A stretch of DNA of 46,491 nt from a virus, in IMG/VR virus record IMGVR_UViG_3300006751_004060, positions 1 to 46,491 of that record. One strand, 5' to 3'. Each line of letters opens with the position of its first letter. Within the stretch, counting starts at the first letter, position 1. This document shows positions 9,707 through 19,400 of the stretch, piece after piece. Under the pieces are notes generated by a model. That model worked only from the letters and a program-made list of their open reading frames with translations. It was not told where the DNA came from and searched no databases. Both the position numbers and the translations under genes were made by a program.

Positions 9707-11264
9707 TCTCTATCACTCTAAACTTGAAAGCCTTATCTTGTTCGATCCATGAATTTAAATCCGGCTCATAAAACGCAAATTTAAACGCGTATTCATATCC
9801 TGCCTCTAGCATATTCATCTTTAAATCAAAATAATTGCCGGAGATGTCATAAGAAAGTCTCGTTTGAAGGTCGGAACCGGTTCCATACGCAATCGCCTCT
9901 TGGCCATCTATCATCCGAATAACCCGATAAGAAGCGCTAATAATTGATGTTGAGGCTACATCTTCGTTTGCCTTTGTGTATACGGTTGGGCTCCAGTACT
10001 TGTTGCGAACAAACAAATTAAACCTAGCCGTTTCCGTAGTTTTATATTTGTTTTTTAAATTTGTTATGTTAATGAAATATACCGGCTCTCTCGTATCGAC
10101 TTGTGCCGTTAGCACTTGCGGCGAGATCGATCCTGTGAAAAGTTGTCCCGTTTTTGAATACGAACCAGTCCACCATATGTCATATAAGGTCGGGATTGGT
10201 GTAACAGCAGAGGTTATGGCGACAGATGCAGAATAAATGCCTGTCGAGACCCACCCTCCTGTTATGGCATATGTGCCATCGTATAATATTAACCTAGAGC
10301 CGGAAGGTGTTGTATTTTTGGTCGATCCAGAGTGCATGCTCACCATAATGGAGCCTGTAGTTCCGACACTTGGTATGTCTCTTAGTTTGCCGCGCACATA
10401 GTTGTATAGATAAAGGGTGTTTAAGTTATCTGCGGCCGGTGCCAACGAGCTACTGTAATAAAAGTTGCCCCTGTCGTCTAGCTTTGGAGTTGCCCAGCGG
10501 GCTTCGATACAGGGGCGTTTAAAGAAATATTGGGAACCTCGTGCGAAAAACCTCTTAGTGTAGTATGATTTAAGCGCTCCGCCGGTATTATTAAGGGTAA
10601 TCCCGTCCGTGGGATCTTCATAGTATCCTTCGTATGAGGATGAAAACATAATCCCTACACCGTAATTCCCCAGATCGTCTGCAACCCAGTGTTCCACCAA
10701 CCCGGTAATGTCAATCTCCAAGTCTTCTAGGCCTGTGGAGAAATCTTGCGTGTAGACTGGCGGATTTCCAGAGGCATCCCACTGATCTGAGGCGGTCAAA
10801 TAATCGCCTCCGATGTGTGTCCACGCTACTGTCTTTGATGCGCGCATCCAGTTTGAGCCTATATTTCCCTTGGTTTTATCTTTATAATTATCAAGATCGA
10901 GGCCGACGCCTTCTTCCCACGAGCGCGAAACAGCCTGCACAATCAGAGAATAATTCTCCGGAACCGTTCGTGAATGAGGCGCATTGTGCAATCTCAAATA
11001 AAACTTAACACTTCCAGATGTCGGTAGAACACCAGCGGTTCGATCAGAAGAAATCTCACTTGTAGGAAATTTAATCAATATCCTAGAAAGCTCTTGAGAA
11101 GCCAAAGCCAGCGAACTGCTTGGAGTCTGGCGCCCATAAATAGAGAAGGTCTCTAAAATATCGGACATACCCATATTCGAGCCTGTCCCTCTTGTAGATA
11201 AGTTCCCCTGATAAGCGCTAGCTATAGTGTTATCGGCACTGCCTGTATATCTTCTTAAGCCCAT
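9696..11264 (-). CDS. Tail/baseplate structural protein with DNRLRE-like jelly-roll
   Basis: This 522-residue protein lies between gp6 and the giant LamG gene. Residues about 60-210 carry signatures I associate with DNRLRE (disaggregatase-related) domains: a SWEEGVGLD stretch, a region with WMRASKTVAWTHIGGDY, then LEIDITGLVEHWVADDLGNYGVG, which corresponds to the usual 'DvT..V..W....NyG' ending. The rest is Ser/Thr/Tyr-rich beta-type sequence ending in IENEY. DNRLRE folds are beta-sandwiches typically found in surface or carbohydrate-binding proteins; here a structural or adhesive baseplate role is inferred. The ATG at 11264 overlaps the gp6 stop by one base (TAATG), so the two are translationally coupled. 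Family membership is by eye only. Confidence 0.7.
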   Translation of the reverse strand: MGLRRYTGSADNTIASAYQGNLSTRGTGSNMGMSDILETFSIYGRQTPSSSLALASQELSRILIKFPTSEISSDRTAGVLPTSGSVKFYLRLHNAPHSRTVPENYSLIVQAVSRSWEEGVGLDLDNYKDKTKGNIGSNWMRASKTVAWTHIGGDYLTASDQWDASGNPPVYTQDFSTGLEDLEIDITGLVEHWVADDLGNYGVGIMFSSSYEGYYEDPTDGITLNNTGGALKSYYTKRFFARGSQYFFKRPCIEARWATPKLDDRGNFYYSSSLAPAADNLNTLYLYNYVRGKLRDIPSVGTTGSIMVSMHSGSTKNTTPSGSRLILYDGTYAITGGWVSTGIYSASVAITSAVTPIPTLYDIWWTGSYSKTGQLFTGSISPQVLTAQVDTREPVYFINITNLKNKYKTTETARFNLFVRNKYWSPTVYTKANEDVASTSIISASYRVIRMIDGQEAIAYGTGSDLQTRLSYDISGNYFDLKMNMLEAGYEYAFKFAFYEPDLNSWIEQDKAFKFRVIENEY

Positions 11265-13060
11265 TATCTAATCTTCCCAATGATATCTACCTCTGGATAT
11301 TTAATCTCAAATATTGCATTATACGGAACAACTATGTAGGAACCATCGGGAGATAAATTATCGTTTATGTTTATTGCCGATGACGAATAGCTGCCAGCTG
11401 TCTTGGGATTAACCTTGACTTTTGATACGTCCAATACGCCATCTACCTTTTTCAATACTTCGTATATTTGACTAATGTACAATGGCTCTCCAATAAAGAA
11501 TGGCTCCTTATAATGATCCTTAAGCGCGTCTATGCACTTATCCAAAACCTCGTATTTATCACTAGCCTGTTGTGGCTTAACAATAAACTCAACTCCAAAG
11601 TTAAGGATGTAAGGATCCAAAATATCGACTGTATCATTAATCATTCTATACTGATTTATCCATGTTTTTAAGTTATTTTTTATTACTGTGTTGGCAACAG
11701 TCAGTTTACCGGTAATATCTTCAGAGAGAATGTACATATTTAAATTTCTCTTTTGTGAGTCTGCGTCCTTTTGAACCGACACTCTTTTAATGGCCCCAAA
11801 CTTTGCCGGCATTCTATAACACAGGTTTTCATAGTCTGCCTGGGTTACTGCTCTGTTTTGTGTCGGAAACGTGTCATAAACTCTTTGTTTAATTTCAGAA
11901 GTAGACGGGAGCGTAACATCTCCAATAATGGGTTCTTCATTCGTAATCTCTAAGGAACCCATTATTTCACTAACTTTAACTGCGCTCAGTTGTTGTCTAT
12001 CGGTGAATTCAAAACTGGTCGAACCGACGGTATTGAGTCCTCCGACCCCAATATTTGAATTTGTCGGGTTTGTTGTCCTATACGTTATAGTCAAAGTAGT
12101 ATTTGCGGGAACGATACCAAATGATTCATTCTGAGATAATCTCGTTGGATCGAATGTCGTGTCGGTCACATACGTCTTTCCAAATACATTCATTGCTACA
12201 TTTTGTGGGTTCGCCACCACGTTGGAATCGCCTAGCTTGCCACTACCAAATTGAAGTGTAATCTGATCGCGATCTTGCTGCAATATAAATTTCCTGGAGA
12301 CCAAAAATGGCTTTATGATGGAGGGGACATTGTCGTTTTTATAGTTGGGGTTGGTTATTTCTTTAAAAATCATATCTTGCGCCAAATAATCGACTTCAAA
12401 ATATTGATTCCCCTCTGAATCGAATACTGAAAGGACCTCTGAGACGTTACCTGTGGAAAGGGTGGTTCTATAAAATGGCACATAGGCTCCTACCTCTACA
12501 GTCTCTTGATCTAACTGGCCAGAGACAACAGTACCATATGTTTTTACAGCGTAGTGGGTGGGGGCGCCGGTGGTCGGATCCACTCTTGCTGCAACTGTTA
12601 GATTTCTAGGATCTGAGAAGTCGACATTCTCTGTAATCATGAACAAGAGGCCGGTTGTGCTGCTGAAGGAGCTTCCCCTTTTTAATATCGGCATGTAGGC
12701 AGGATCGGGGCCTAGGCCGGTGCTAGACGCTGGTATGAGCAAAAACATTCCTATAGAGCCGAATGTCGAAGGTCGACCAGTGAACTTGTAGCCCAAAGAG
12801 CGGCCGTGTCGCACAACGTTTCCAAACTGAAATGCAGTGTCGAGGAAGCTCTCATTAACGTTATAGTCTATGTAAAACGAAAGCTGGTCGCCGATATAGG
12901 CCACCGCATCTAGCATCATAGCTCCAAAAGAGGCCTCGCTGAAATCTTGGAAGGTATCTGGATAAAATCTTTCTGCAATCTGGAGCAAGTCCGCTCTGAT
13001 CGACTCGAATTCGCGATGAGTGTAATCAATCGGTATTAATTTTTTCTGTTGTTTGGGCAT
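11264..13060 (-). CDS. 6: Baseplate wedge protein, T4 gp6-like (baseplate J family)
   Basis: The protein has 598 residues (T4 gp6 has about 660). The N-terminus, with DYTHREFESIRADLLQIAERF, then FQDFSEASFGAMMLDAVAYIGDQLSFYIDYNVNE, is the classic gp6/baseplate-J opening, in which the wedge protein begins with a conserved helical region. Later segments such as PTQNRAVTQADYENLCYRMP and FGAIKRVSVQKD are also family-typical. In T4, gp6 dimers form the continuous ring linking the baseplate wedges. It sits directly downstream of the gp25 gene (15-base gap), the order conserved in T4-like phages. A GAGG ribosome-binding sequence lies before a T-run and the ATG. A strong call. Confidence 0.93.
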   Translation of the reverse strand: MPKQQKKLIPIDYTHREFESIRADLLQIAERFYPDTFQDFSEASFGAMMLDAVAYIGDQLSFYIDYNVNESFLDTAFQFGNVVRHGRSLGYKFTGRPSTFGSIGMFLLIPASSTGLGPDPAYMPILKRGSSFSSTTGLLFMITENVDFSDPRNLTVAARVDPTTGAPTHYAVKTYGTVVSGQLDQETVEVGAYVPFYRTTLSTGNVSEVLSVFDSEGNQYFEVDYLAQDMIFKEITNPNYKNDNVPSIIKPFLVSRKFILQQDRDQITLQFGSGKLGDSNVVANPQNVAMNVFGKTYVTDTTFDPTRLSQNESFGIVPANTTLTITYRTTNPTNSNIGVGGLNTVGSTSFEFTDRQQLSAVKVSEIMGSLEITNEEPIIGDVTLPSTSEIKQRVYDTFPTQNRAVTQADYENLCYRMPAKFGAIKRVSVQKDADSQKRNLNMYILSEDITGKLTVANTVIKNNLKTWINQYRMINDTVDILDPYILNFGVEFIVKPQQASDKYEVLDKCIDALKDHYKEPFFIGEPLYISQIYEVLKKVDGVLDVSKVKVNPKTAGSYSSSAININDNLSPDGSYIVVPYNAIFEIKYPEVDIIGKIR

Positions 13061-13075
13061 TAAAAAAACCTCACT

Positions 13076-13444
13076 TTAAATAGTGAACTCTAACAAATCT
13101 TCGACATTTAAACTTGGAATTGAGTATTGTATATTTATATGAAGTTTGTTATAGTTTATCTGATCTTCCGCAAAATTAACCTCTTTGAGCGTGATGACTG
13201 GCAAGTAGATACTTATTTGTTCGAGTATTTTACTCTCAATATTGTTGAAGGTCTGCGTCGAGAAGGTGTCGAAAATATAGGTTTGAATTCCAACACCAAA
13301 ATTGGGCTCCATCACCCTTTCTCCGGGGTGGGTTAGCAAGAGCATTTTAAAATTTTGTTTTATGAGTGTTCTAAAATCTTTGATCATCTCGAAACCATCA
13401 CCAGAATCTTTAGTGATTGGCAGTTTAACTGATAGTGATGCCAT
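13076..13444 (-). CDS. 25: Baseplate wedge protein, T4 gp25-like (GPW/gp25 family)
   Basis: The protein has 122 residues, close to the 132 of T4 gp25. Typical family features are DFRTLIKQNFKMLLLTHPGERVMEPNFGVGIQTYIFD followed by FNNIESKILEQISIYLP, i.e. the 'tpGER...p.fG......' core. In T4, gp25 binds gp6 and the sheath initiator region and helps trigger sheath assembly; it is a structural protein despite old 'lysozyme' labels. A clear GAGGG ribosome-binding site lies about 7 bases before the ATG. It is followed immediately by gp6, the conserved gp25-gp6 order. Expression is likely late, with the rest of the tail module. Confidence 0.93.
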   Translation of the reverse strand: MASLSVKLPITKDSGDGFEMIKDFRTLIKQNFKMLLLTHPGERVMEPNFGVGIQTYIFDTFSTQTFNNIESKILEQISIYLPVITLKEVNFAEDQINYNKLHINIQYSIPSLNVEDLLEFTI

Positions 13445-13470
13445 TTTTTAATCCCTCATTATAAATATCG

Positions 13471-16400
13471 CTAATCTTTCTTTTTGCACAGTTCGCCATT
13501 CTCATTAAAGGGATTAGATCTGACTCTGTTTCTTTTCCACCATGGTAAAAAGGCTTTTCCGGGGCTAATCCTAAACTTTTCTTTCAACTGTTGCATGTAA
13601 CCTTGCGCAAGGTTGTCCATTTCTTTCTCGGTACCGCCGAAATCCCGACTTCTGTAGTGTACTTGAAATATTCTCTTCAATTGTTTTGCGGTCTTTCTCA
13701 ATGTAAGTTGATCCCATTCGTCATATTTCTCAACAAATAGCGATGGCCAAAAACCATGGCGGTCGTTTTCAGCAACCCAGCCGGGAGTATGTTCCATTGT
13801 GGCGCCTTCGACGATTGCGATATCATCTTCAACTTCCTTGCCCCACCAGTTCTCGCCCTTTACCTCGATCGAGCCCCAATCTAAATCGGCGTATGTTCCG
13901 GGCTTTTTAAGCGCGCTGGTTGTTGAGTAGGGGCCATATTCATTGGCATCGTGGAACAAGTCTCCGAAGCTGGCGCCGGCGTCGGCGGTTACCTCTCCGA
14001 TAGAAGGCAAGAATCCTACATCTTGATATATCGCCATTATGGCCAAAACCTTCTTAAGAGAAAATGCGTAATTTGTAACAAGCTTAAACTTCTGATCTTC
14101 CTTGAGTAACTGAATCAAACAATACAATAATTTGCTATCTGCTTCAATAGCAGCAAAAGTATTCACGGGAACATCTAGAGCATCGATCTCTACTCTGGTT
14201 ATTTCGGTATTGGCGCCCCACCCAAAAAATAATCCATACCTAACACCTAGTTCGCCTCTCAATGGTGCACCAGCAAGCACGTTTCCTTCGCTATCTTTGT
14301 TTAGTTTCAATGTTCCAGGGAAGCTTTGAGATATCAGCCCTCCCCCGGCGGCTCGGACGGCATTTACTCCGCTCTCCATGTTGTAATACGCACCATCGAC
14401 CTTGATATACTTATACAACGTAAATGGTTTCTCCTTAGTGGTGCTGGCGCCATCGGGTCCATCTGGTACGTCTCCAAGGGGAGTGAATACCGATTCGTAG
14501 TTCTTCTTCTTTTTGGCCGGCGGGACAGGCTCTTCGTCTACTGGGGCATCGATCTCGGTCACGATCTCGGTTCCAATTATGATCTTGTTGGCAAACGCCC
14601 TTAACTGTTCTGTATTGTCTTCAAGTTCTTCCCCTACAAAGTACTCATCCATGCCAGTCTCTTCGCTCGTGGTGCCATGGTAATAGCCGACATAATCGCT
14701 GCCGTCTGTGACTGAGTACTCGCCACCGTGCGTATAAAATGGGCCGGGCCACGTGACCAAAGGCGGACTTACTGGTTCGCCGGTTTCATCGTCAACAACA
14801 ATAGAAACTTCTGGGTATTCGATCCCGGGCAGCGGCGATTCCGTCCAGGCCATATCTCCCGCTTTATCCGTTGCTGAACTTGGCAACCCAACAACCTCTT
14901 CTACCAAAGTTCCCTCAAGAGTTAGGCCGAGTTCTTCAGTGCCGGCACAAAAAGTAGTCATATAATAGTAATCCAGATCAGTGATATCCGGGGTCATATC
15001 CAATGCCTTAAGGTTGCCAATAAGCTTTTGGGAGGTTATAGACAGCTGTTCGTTAACTAACTCTTTTAGAACTAGTTTGGCATCTTCCTGCGTTCTGTAA
15101 ATCGAATCCAGATTTTTCTCTTCGCGGAAATTCTTAAGACTATTGAAAAATCCAGTTTCACCAGACATCTTTGCATCCCAGAGATCTTCGCCGTATGCAT
15201 AGTCAAAACTCTCTTGTAAATTGTTAAGCCTAGTGAGGGCGTCTTTTACGTTTTTTGGAACATTGGCGCCATCAACACCAAATTCTTCATTATCAACTCT
15301 ACGACCATATGTCTGTACTGCCTGCTCTAAGAATGCATACCAAAATTCATTGTCTTTAAACGGGCTCAAGAAATCGGCGCCGGCATTACGAAAGGTATCT
15401 TCCATGCACTCAACAATGTAGGCAGAATAAATATTACTGTAGTTTGTCGGAAAGACTGGTGCAAACTTTGTGAAGATCGGAAGGCCTTTGAGGAAGTGAA
15501 CGCCGGCGAATACTCTGATGCCGGCAGAGATGAGGCCTTCTATTGTCGCCTTAGACATTCTTGCCAATATTCTATTGTATGGAACCTCGACCACACAATC
15601 TGGGGATCCCTTAAGGCGACTGTCTTCTGGAATTTTGGGATACGAATTGGATATCTTATCGGATATATCTTTAAAGTCGATAACGTCTGTTGTTTTTGGG
15701 CTGCAAGGGCTCAACTCGGGGAACATGACATCCACAATACCTGCCCACCCTTCTGATTTGTGGGGCTTAACATATACCGGGGGATTCATGTATGTGCCAC
15801 CGTACTTTCCAGGATCTAGATAAAATACTCTTGTTTTCTCGGGATGTGTGCCGCGGCGTTTGTTCAACCACTGGTTTCTACTCCACCCCAAGGCGGCATC
15901 GTCATTGGATATTGGCCGAGTGCCGTCTCTGTTTCCATCGCTATTATAATTTGCAACTTCTAGCATATAATAGTCGACGCCACTTTTATTCTTCTTTGGG
16001 GTTTTGGGATTAGAGCCGCCGGCATTCTTAAATTTGGGTGGAGCAAGATAGTCAAAATCCGACATATCCAAATCATCAAACTGGGCCCCGTAGCGCCAAG
16101 CTTTTTTGTTATTGGCTATCTCACTGCAAATCTTCTTAAACTGTTGCTGCATAAAGTCGTCGTATGCGCTCTTAATAGATTCTTTTGAGTGTTGGCCCTT
16201 AAATAAGTCATACAACATATTAACTTGCGGAGGATAGGGAGTTTGTCTTAAAAAGCACTCGCTTAGGCTGGGGAAATCTTCTATTGTGAGCCCTTCGGAG
16301 CCAGGATCATATAATGAATCTAGGCCGTCATCAACAGCAAGAAACTCATATTTTCTAGACTTTAAAATCTTAGGATCTGGTGGGTCTTCGGACTTGCCGC

Positions 16401-19400
16401 GGGCGTTGCCGGCATTGACTTCTTGGAGTTTTTCATATCCATCTTTCATCGCGGCAGCCATATTGTAGAGATCTGTAATATAGATCCTCACATTATCGTC
16501 GGGACGGTTGGCATATCCTCCCTCTGGAGTTTCAAGCATGTCCGAAAAATATGCATTTACATTAAATCCATAACTCCACGAGGACTGGCCCCCGTTTTGG
16601 CCCATTCGATATCCTTTCGCGTTGTCTTTAAACTCCAATTTTATATCAGGCTTATCTTTGCGGGGCTTTTTGATAAACCACATTCGCTCTTTGTCCCATT
16701 GTGGGGCAGTCTTTACATTGTACCCCATATCTGGAATTTCCGTTAAGTTTATATCACATATGAACAAACCACAGAAGCCTAAGTCAGAAAAACTAATAGG
16801 CCATTTAGCGGTACCGCGAGGGGAGTTGGTGCTAATAAAGTTCACACTATCCCCAAGATCTTTCCCAATATTACGGAATCCCATATCGTTTAGTTCTTGA
16901 GACTTCTCGCCGCCGGCGGCTTCATATTGATACATGAGCCATTCTCCGACGTATTGAGGGTATGCCCCTTCTTGTTTGGCTAAAGTGGAGAAACTGATAC
17001 CCATTGCGTCAAGGGGATCCTCCTTGCCGGCCTTTTTAATCCATCCGTTATCAACATCAGTATAGAAATCAACATAGTTTTTGTCATTAAACGATTTTCT
17101 CTGGTGAACCGTGAAGGGGTTGCCCATAGTGTCGGACAATACCATATTTATGAATCCCCATCCGGAGTCTCCGCCGGAGAACAGGCCGCCGTTACCAAGC
17201 ATGTCGGTACAAAAGGCAATATGAATTTTCTTCATTTCGCCATCCATCGCGTTTGCAGCTTCTTTGATAAACTCATCGGGCTCATATGGCATCATACCAT
17301 TGTTGCAACCCGGATCCCCCACAATAGGAGGCATCTGATCTGCGATGGCCGGGCCGATTCCATTTTGCATCAGCGCGGCGACTTCATCTAGATCGTCCAT
17401 CATTGTGCCGCGCCAATTCTCAAACATGGTGTCGCACTGCTCTGGTGAGGCGCGGCCTTCTAATAACTGGCACCTTAAGTCCTTGAATGATTCTAATTGT
17501 TCGGGTGTGGCGCACAGTGTGGGATTTGCCGGAGTCTCATCGTTGGGACCCAGCTTGTCCAAGGCGTCTCTCATTTCATCTCTCATCTCGGCTGGAATCA
17601 GATTGCCAACGTTAGAGAAGAATCGTCCAATCGATTGTGGAGTCGGGAGAGCATCGCGGTAATCTGGATATCCATTTTCAACAATTTGATCGCCTAGGCG
17701 CAGGAAAGTTTCTGAAGGCTCTCCCAACATGGCACTAACCAGTTCTGCTTGAGTGGTTGCAGATGAGAGGTCTTCTGCGAATGTCAGTGCCCTGTCGGGA
17801 TCTGCTAGCGCCTGACCGCCGACACCAAGATCTGCCACAAGCTGTGTAACAACGTTATCCATTTCATCGTCTGACATGTCTTCGCCGCAAATCGCGTCTC
17901 TGAGTACATTGCTGAACTTCTTCTTTCCAGTAAGAATTCCGGGGAGTGACCCTGCCACAGCACCAGTAACTTCAAGAGCCTTGCAGATCGCGGATCCGAT
18001 TAGTTCGCAAATCTTAACAATAATTCTTATGATTGTCCGAATAATCAGCTGCAAGATTAAGTCCTTGAGAAGCTCCCACAAGATGCCGAAGATATCCATC
18101 AGCTTAGGCCACCATATAAATGGATTTTCGAGCCTAGGTAGTGTTATTTCATTCAAGTTCCTACAGAATGGAAGAGTTAAACTCTTCAAGAAATCGTCGA
18201 GACCTGGATTGAAGAGTGGAGGCCTTGGGCAATCTAATGTTGAGAGAAGCATTGAAATGATCTGGGCTCCAGGGAAATCATTTAGTTTATCCAGAAGCAT
18301 CAGATAGTTCTCTGAATATATATCCAAAAGAGCCATTACGTATGCTTCCATAATCACATTTGGATCTAGTTCGTCTTTTGCGACCGCTCCGACGTCTAAT
18401 TTCTGCGCTAGCGACCTTCTTGATGTCGTCGGATCCTCTGATGAGGTGGTCGCAGATTTGCCGCGGCCGCCGCCGCCACCAGGAGTCATTTGACCCATGC
18501 CGTTGGCTCGCAAAGTCTTTTTCTGTGCTTCTACGACTTCTGGATTCTGCCATGGGGGCACAATCTTAGTTTTTCCGATGAACTTCCCTTCCTTGTCCCC
18601 CTTGGCCACTTTGGATTCTGCGCCTGCTTGTCCTTGGGCATCTGTGTATTTCTCTGTGAGTCCCTCAAGGCCTTCCTTGGTCGTGAGTTTCTTCTGTACC
18701 ATTTCTCCGAGCTTCGCTTGTTGATCCGGCGGAAGACCTACGAACAGAGATCCAAAATCTTCTATTGACATGGCCTGCAGGGCATTCTTTAGAAGGATGG
18801 CTAACGCCTCTTCCAGACTCATACCTTTTGTTAGGCACTCTACGGCGGCCAATAACAAATCGAATAGGCCGCAAACTTTTATTCTTTCAAGTCCGTTTGC
18901 CCATATATCGTCCATCATCTGAATCGGGGAACCTTTTCTAAACATAAGCATTCTCATACAAAAATGCGCAAAGATTTGATCGCGAGGATCGACTTCTTTA
19001 TAAGCACCCATCATGGCGGCGCCCCACATCGTACTTTTATCCGCCTTTATATCATCAAGCACCTGTTCGGAAACACCAAAGTTCATTCCAATTTCAGCCT
19101 GATCTGCGGCATTTTCGGTTGGATCATATCTACACAAGTTTTTGTGGAACGCATAGGCAATCGCGTCTCCGATGCTGAATACATCGTCCATAATATCTTG
19201 GCCAAGTTGCTTGGCCTCATTAGCTAGTGCGTTAGCAATACACTCTGGAATGCTTTCTTTTCCGCTCGGCATGATTTGGCCAGCGCCGGGGCCGGTGGAA
19301 TGTATTTCTGGGTATGTGTGCTCCTTTAAGACTTCTAGCCATGGGCGCTCGACGCGAGCAGAAAACTCTTTGGCAAGCTCGCTTAATTTGAAAAAGAACG

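Noticed and set aside
13061-13068. T-run on the minus strand that looks like a terminator tail
   Set aside because: No stem-loop precedes it, and the gp6 ribosome-binding site and start lie directly there.
13076-13444. Lysozyme activity for the gp25-like protein
   Set aside because: Older annotation of the family; the protein is a structural wedge component and no lysozyme catalytic motif is visible.
13460-13467. TATAAATA, the T4 late -10 consensus
   Set aside because: It is on the plus strand and would point away from every gene in the window; no rightward gene follows.
18287-18553. 88-codon minus-strand Arg/Ser-rich open frame
   Set aside because: Out-of-frame reading inside the 2317-residue protein; composition is typical of a shadow frame.
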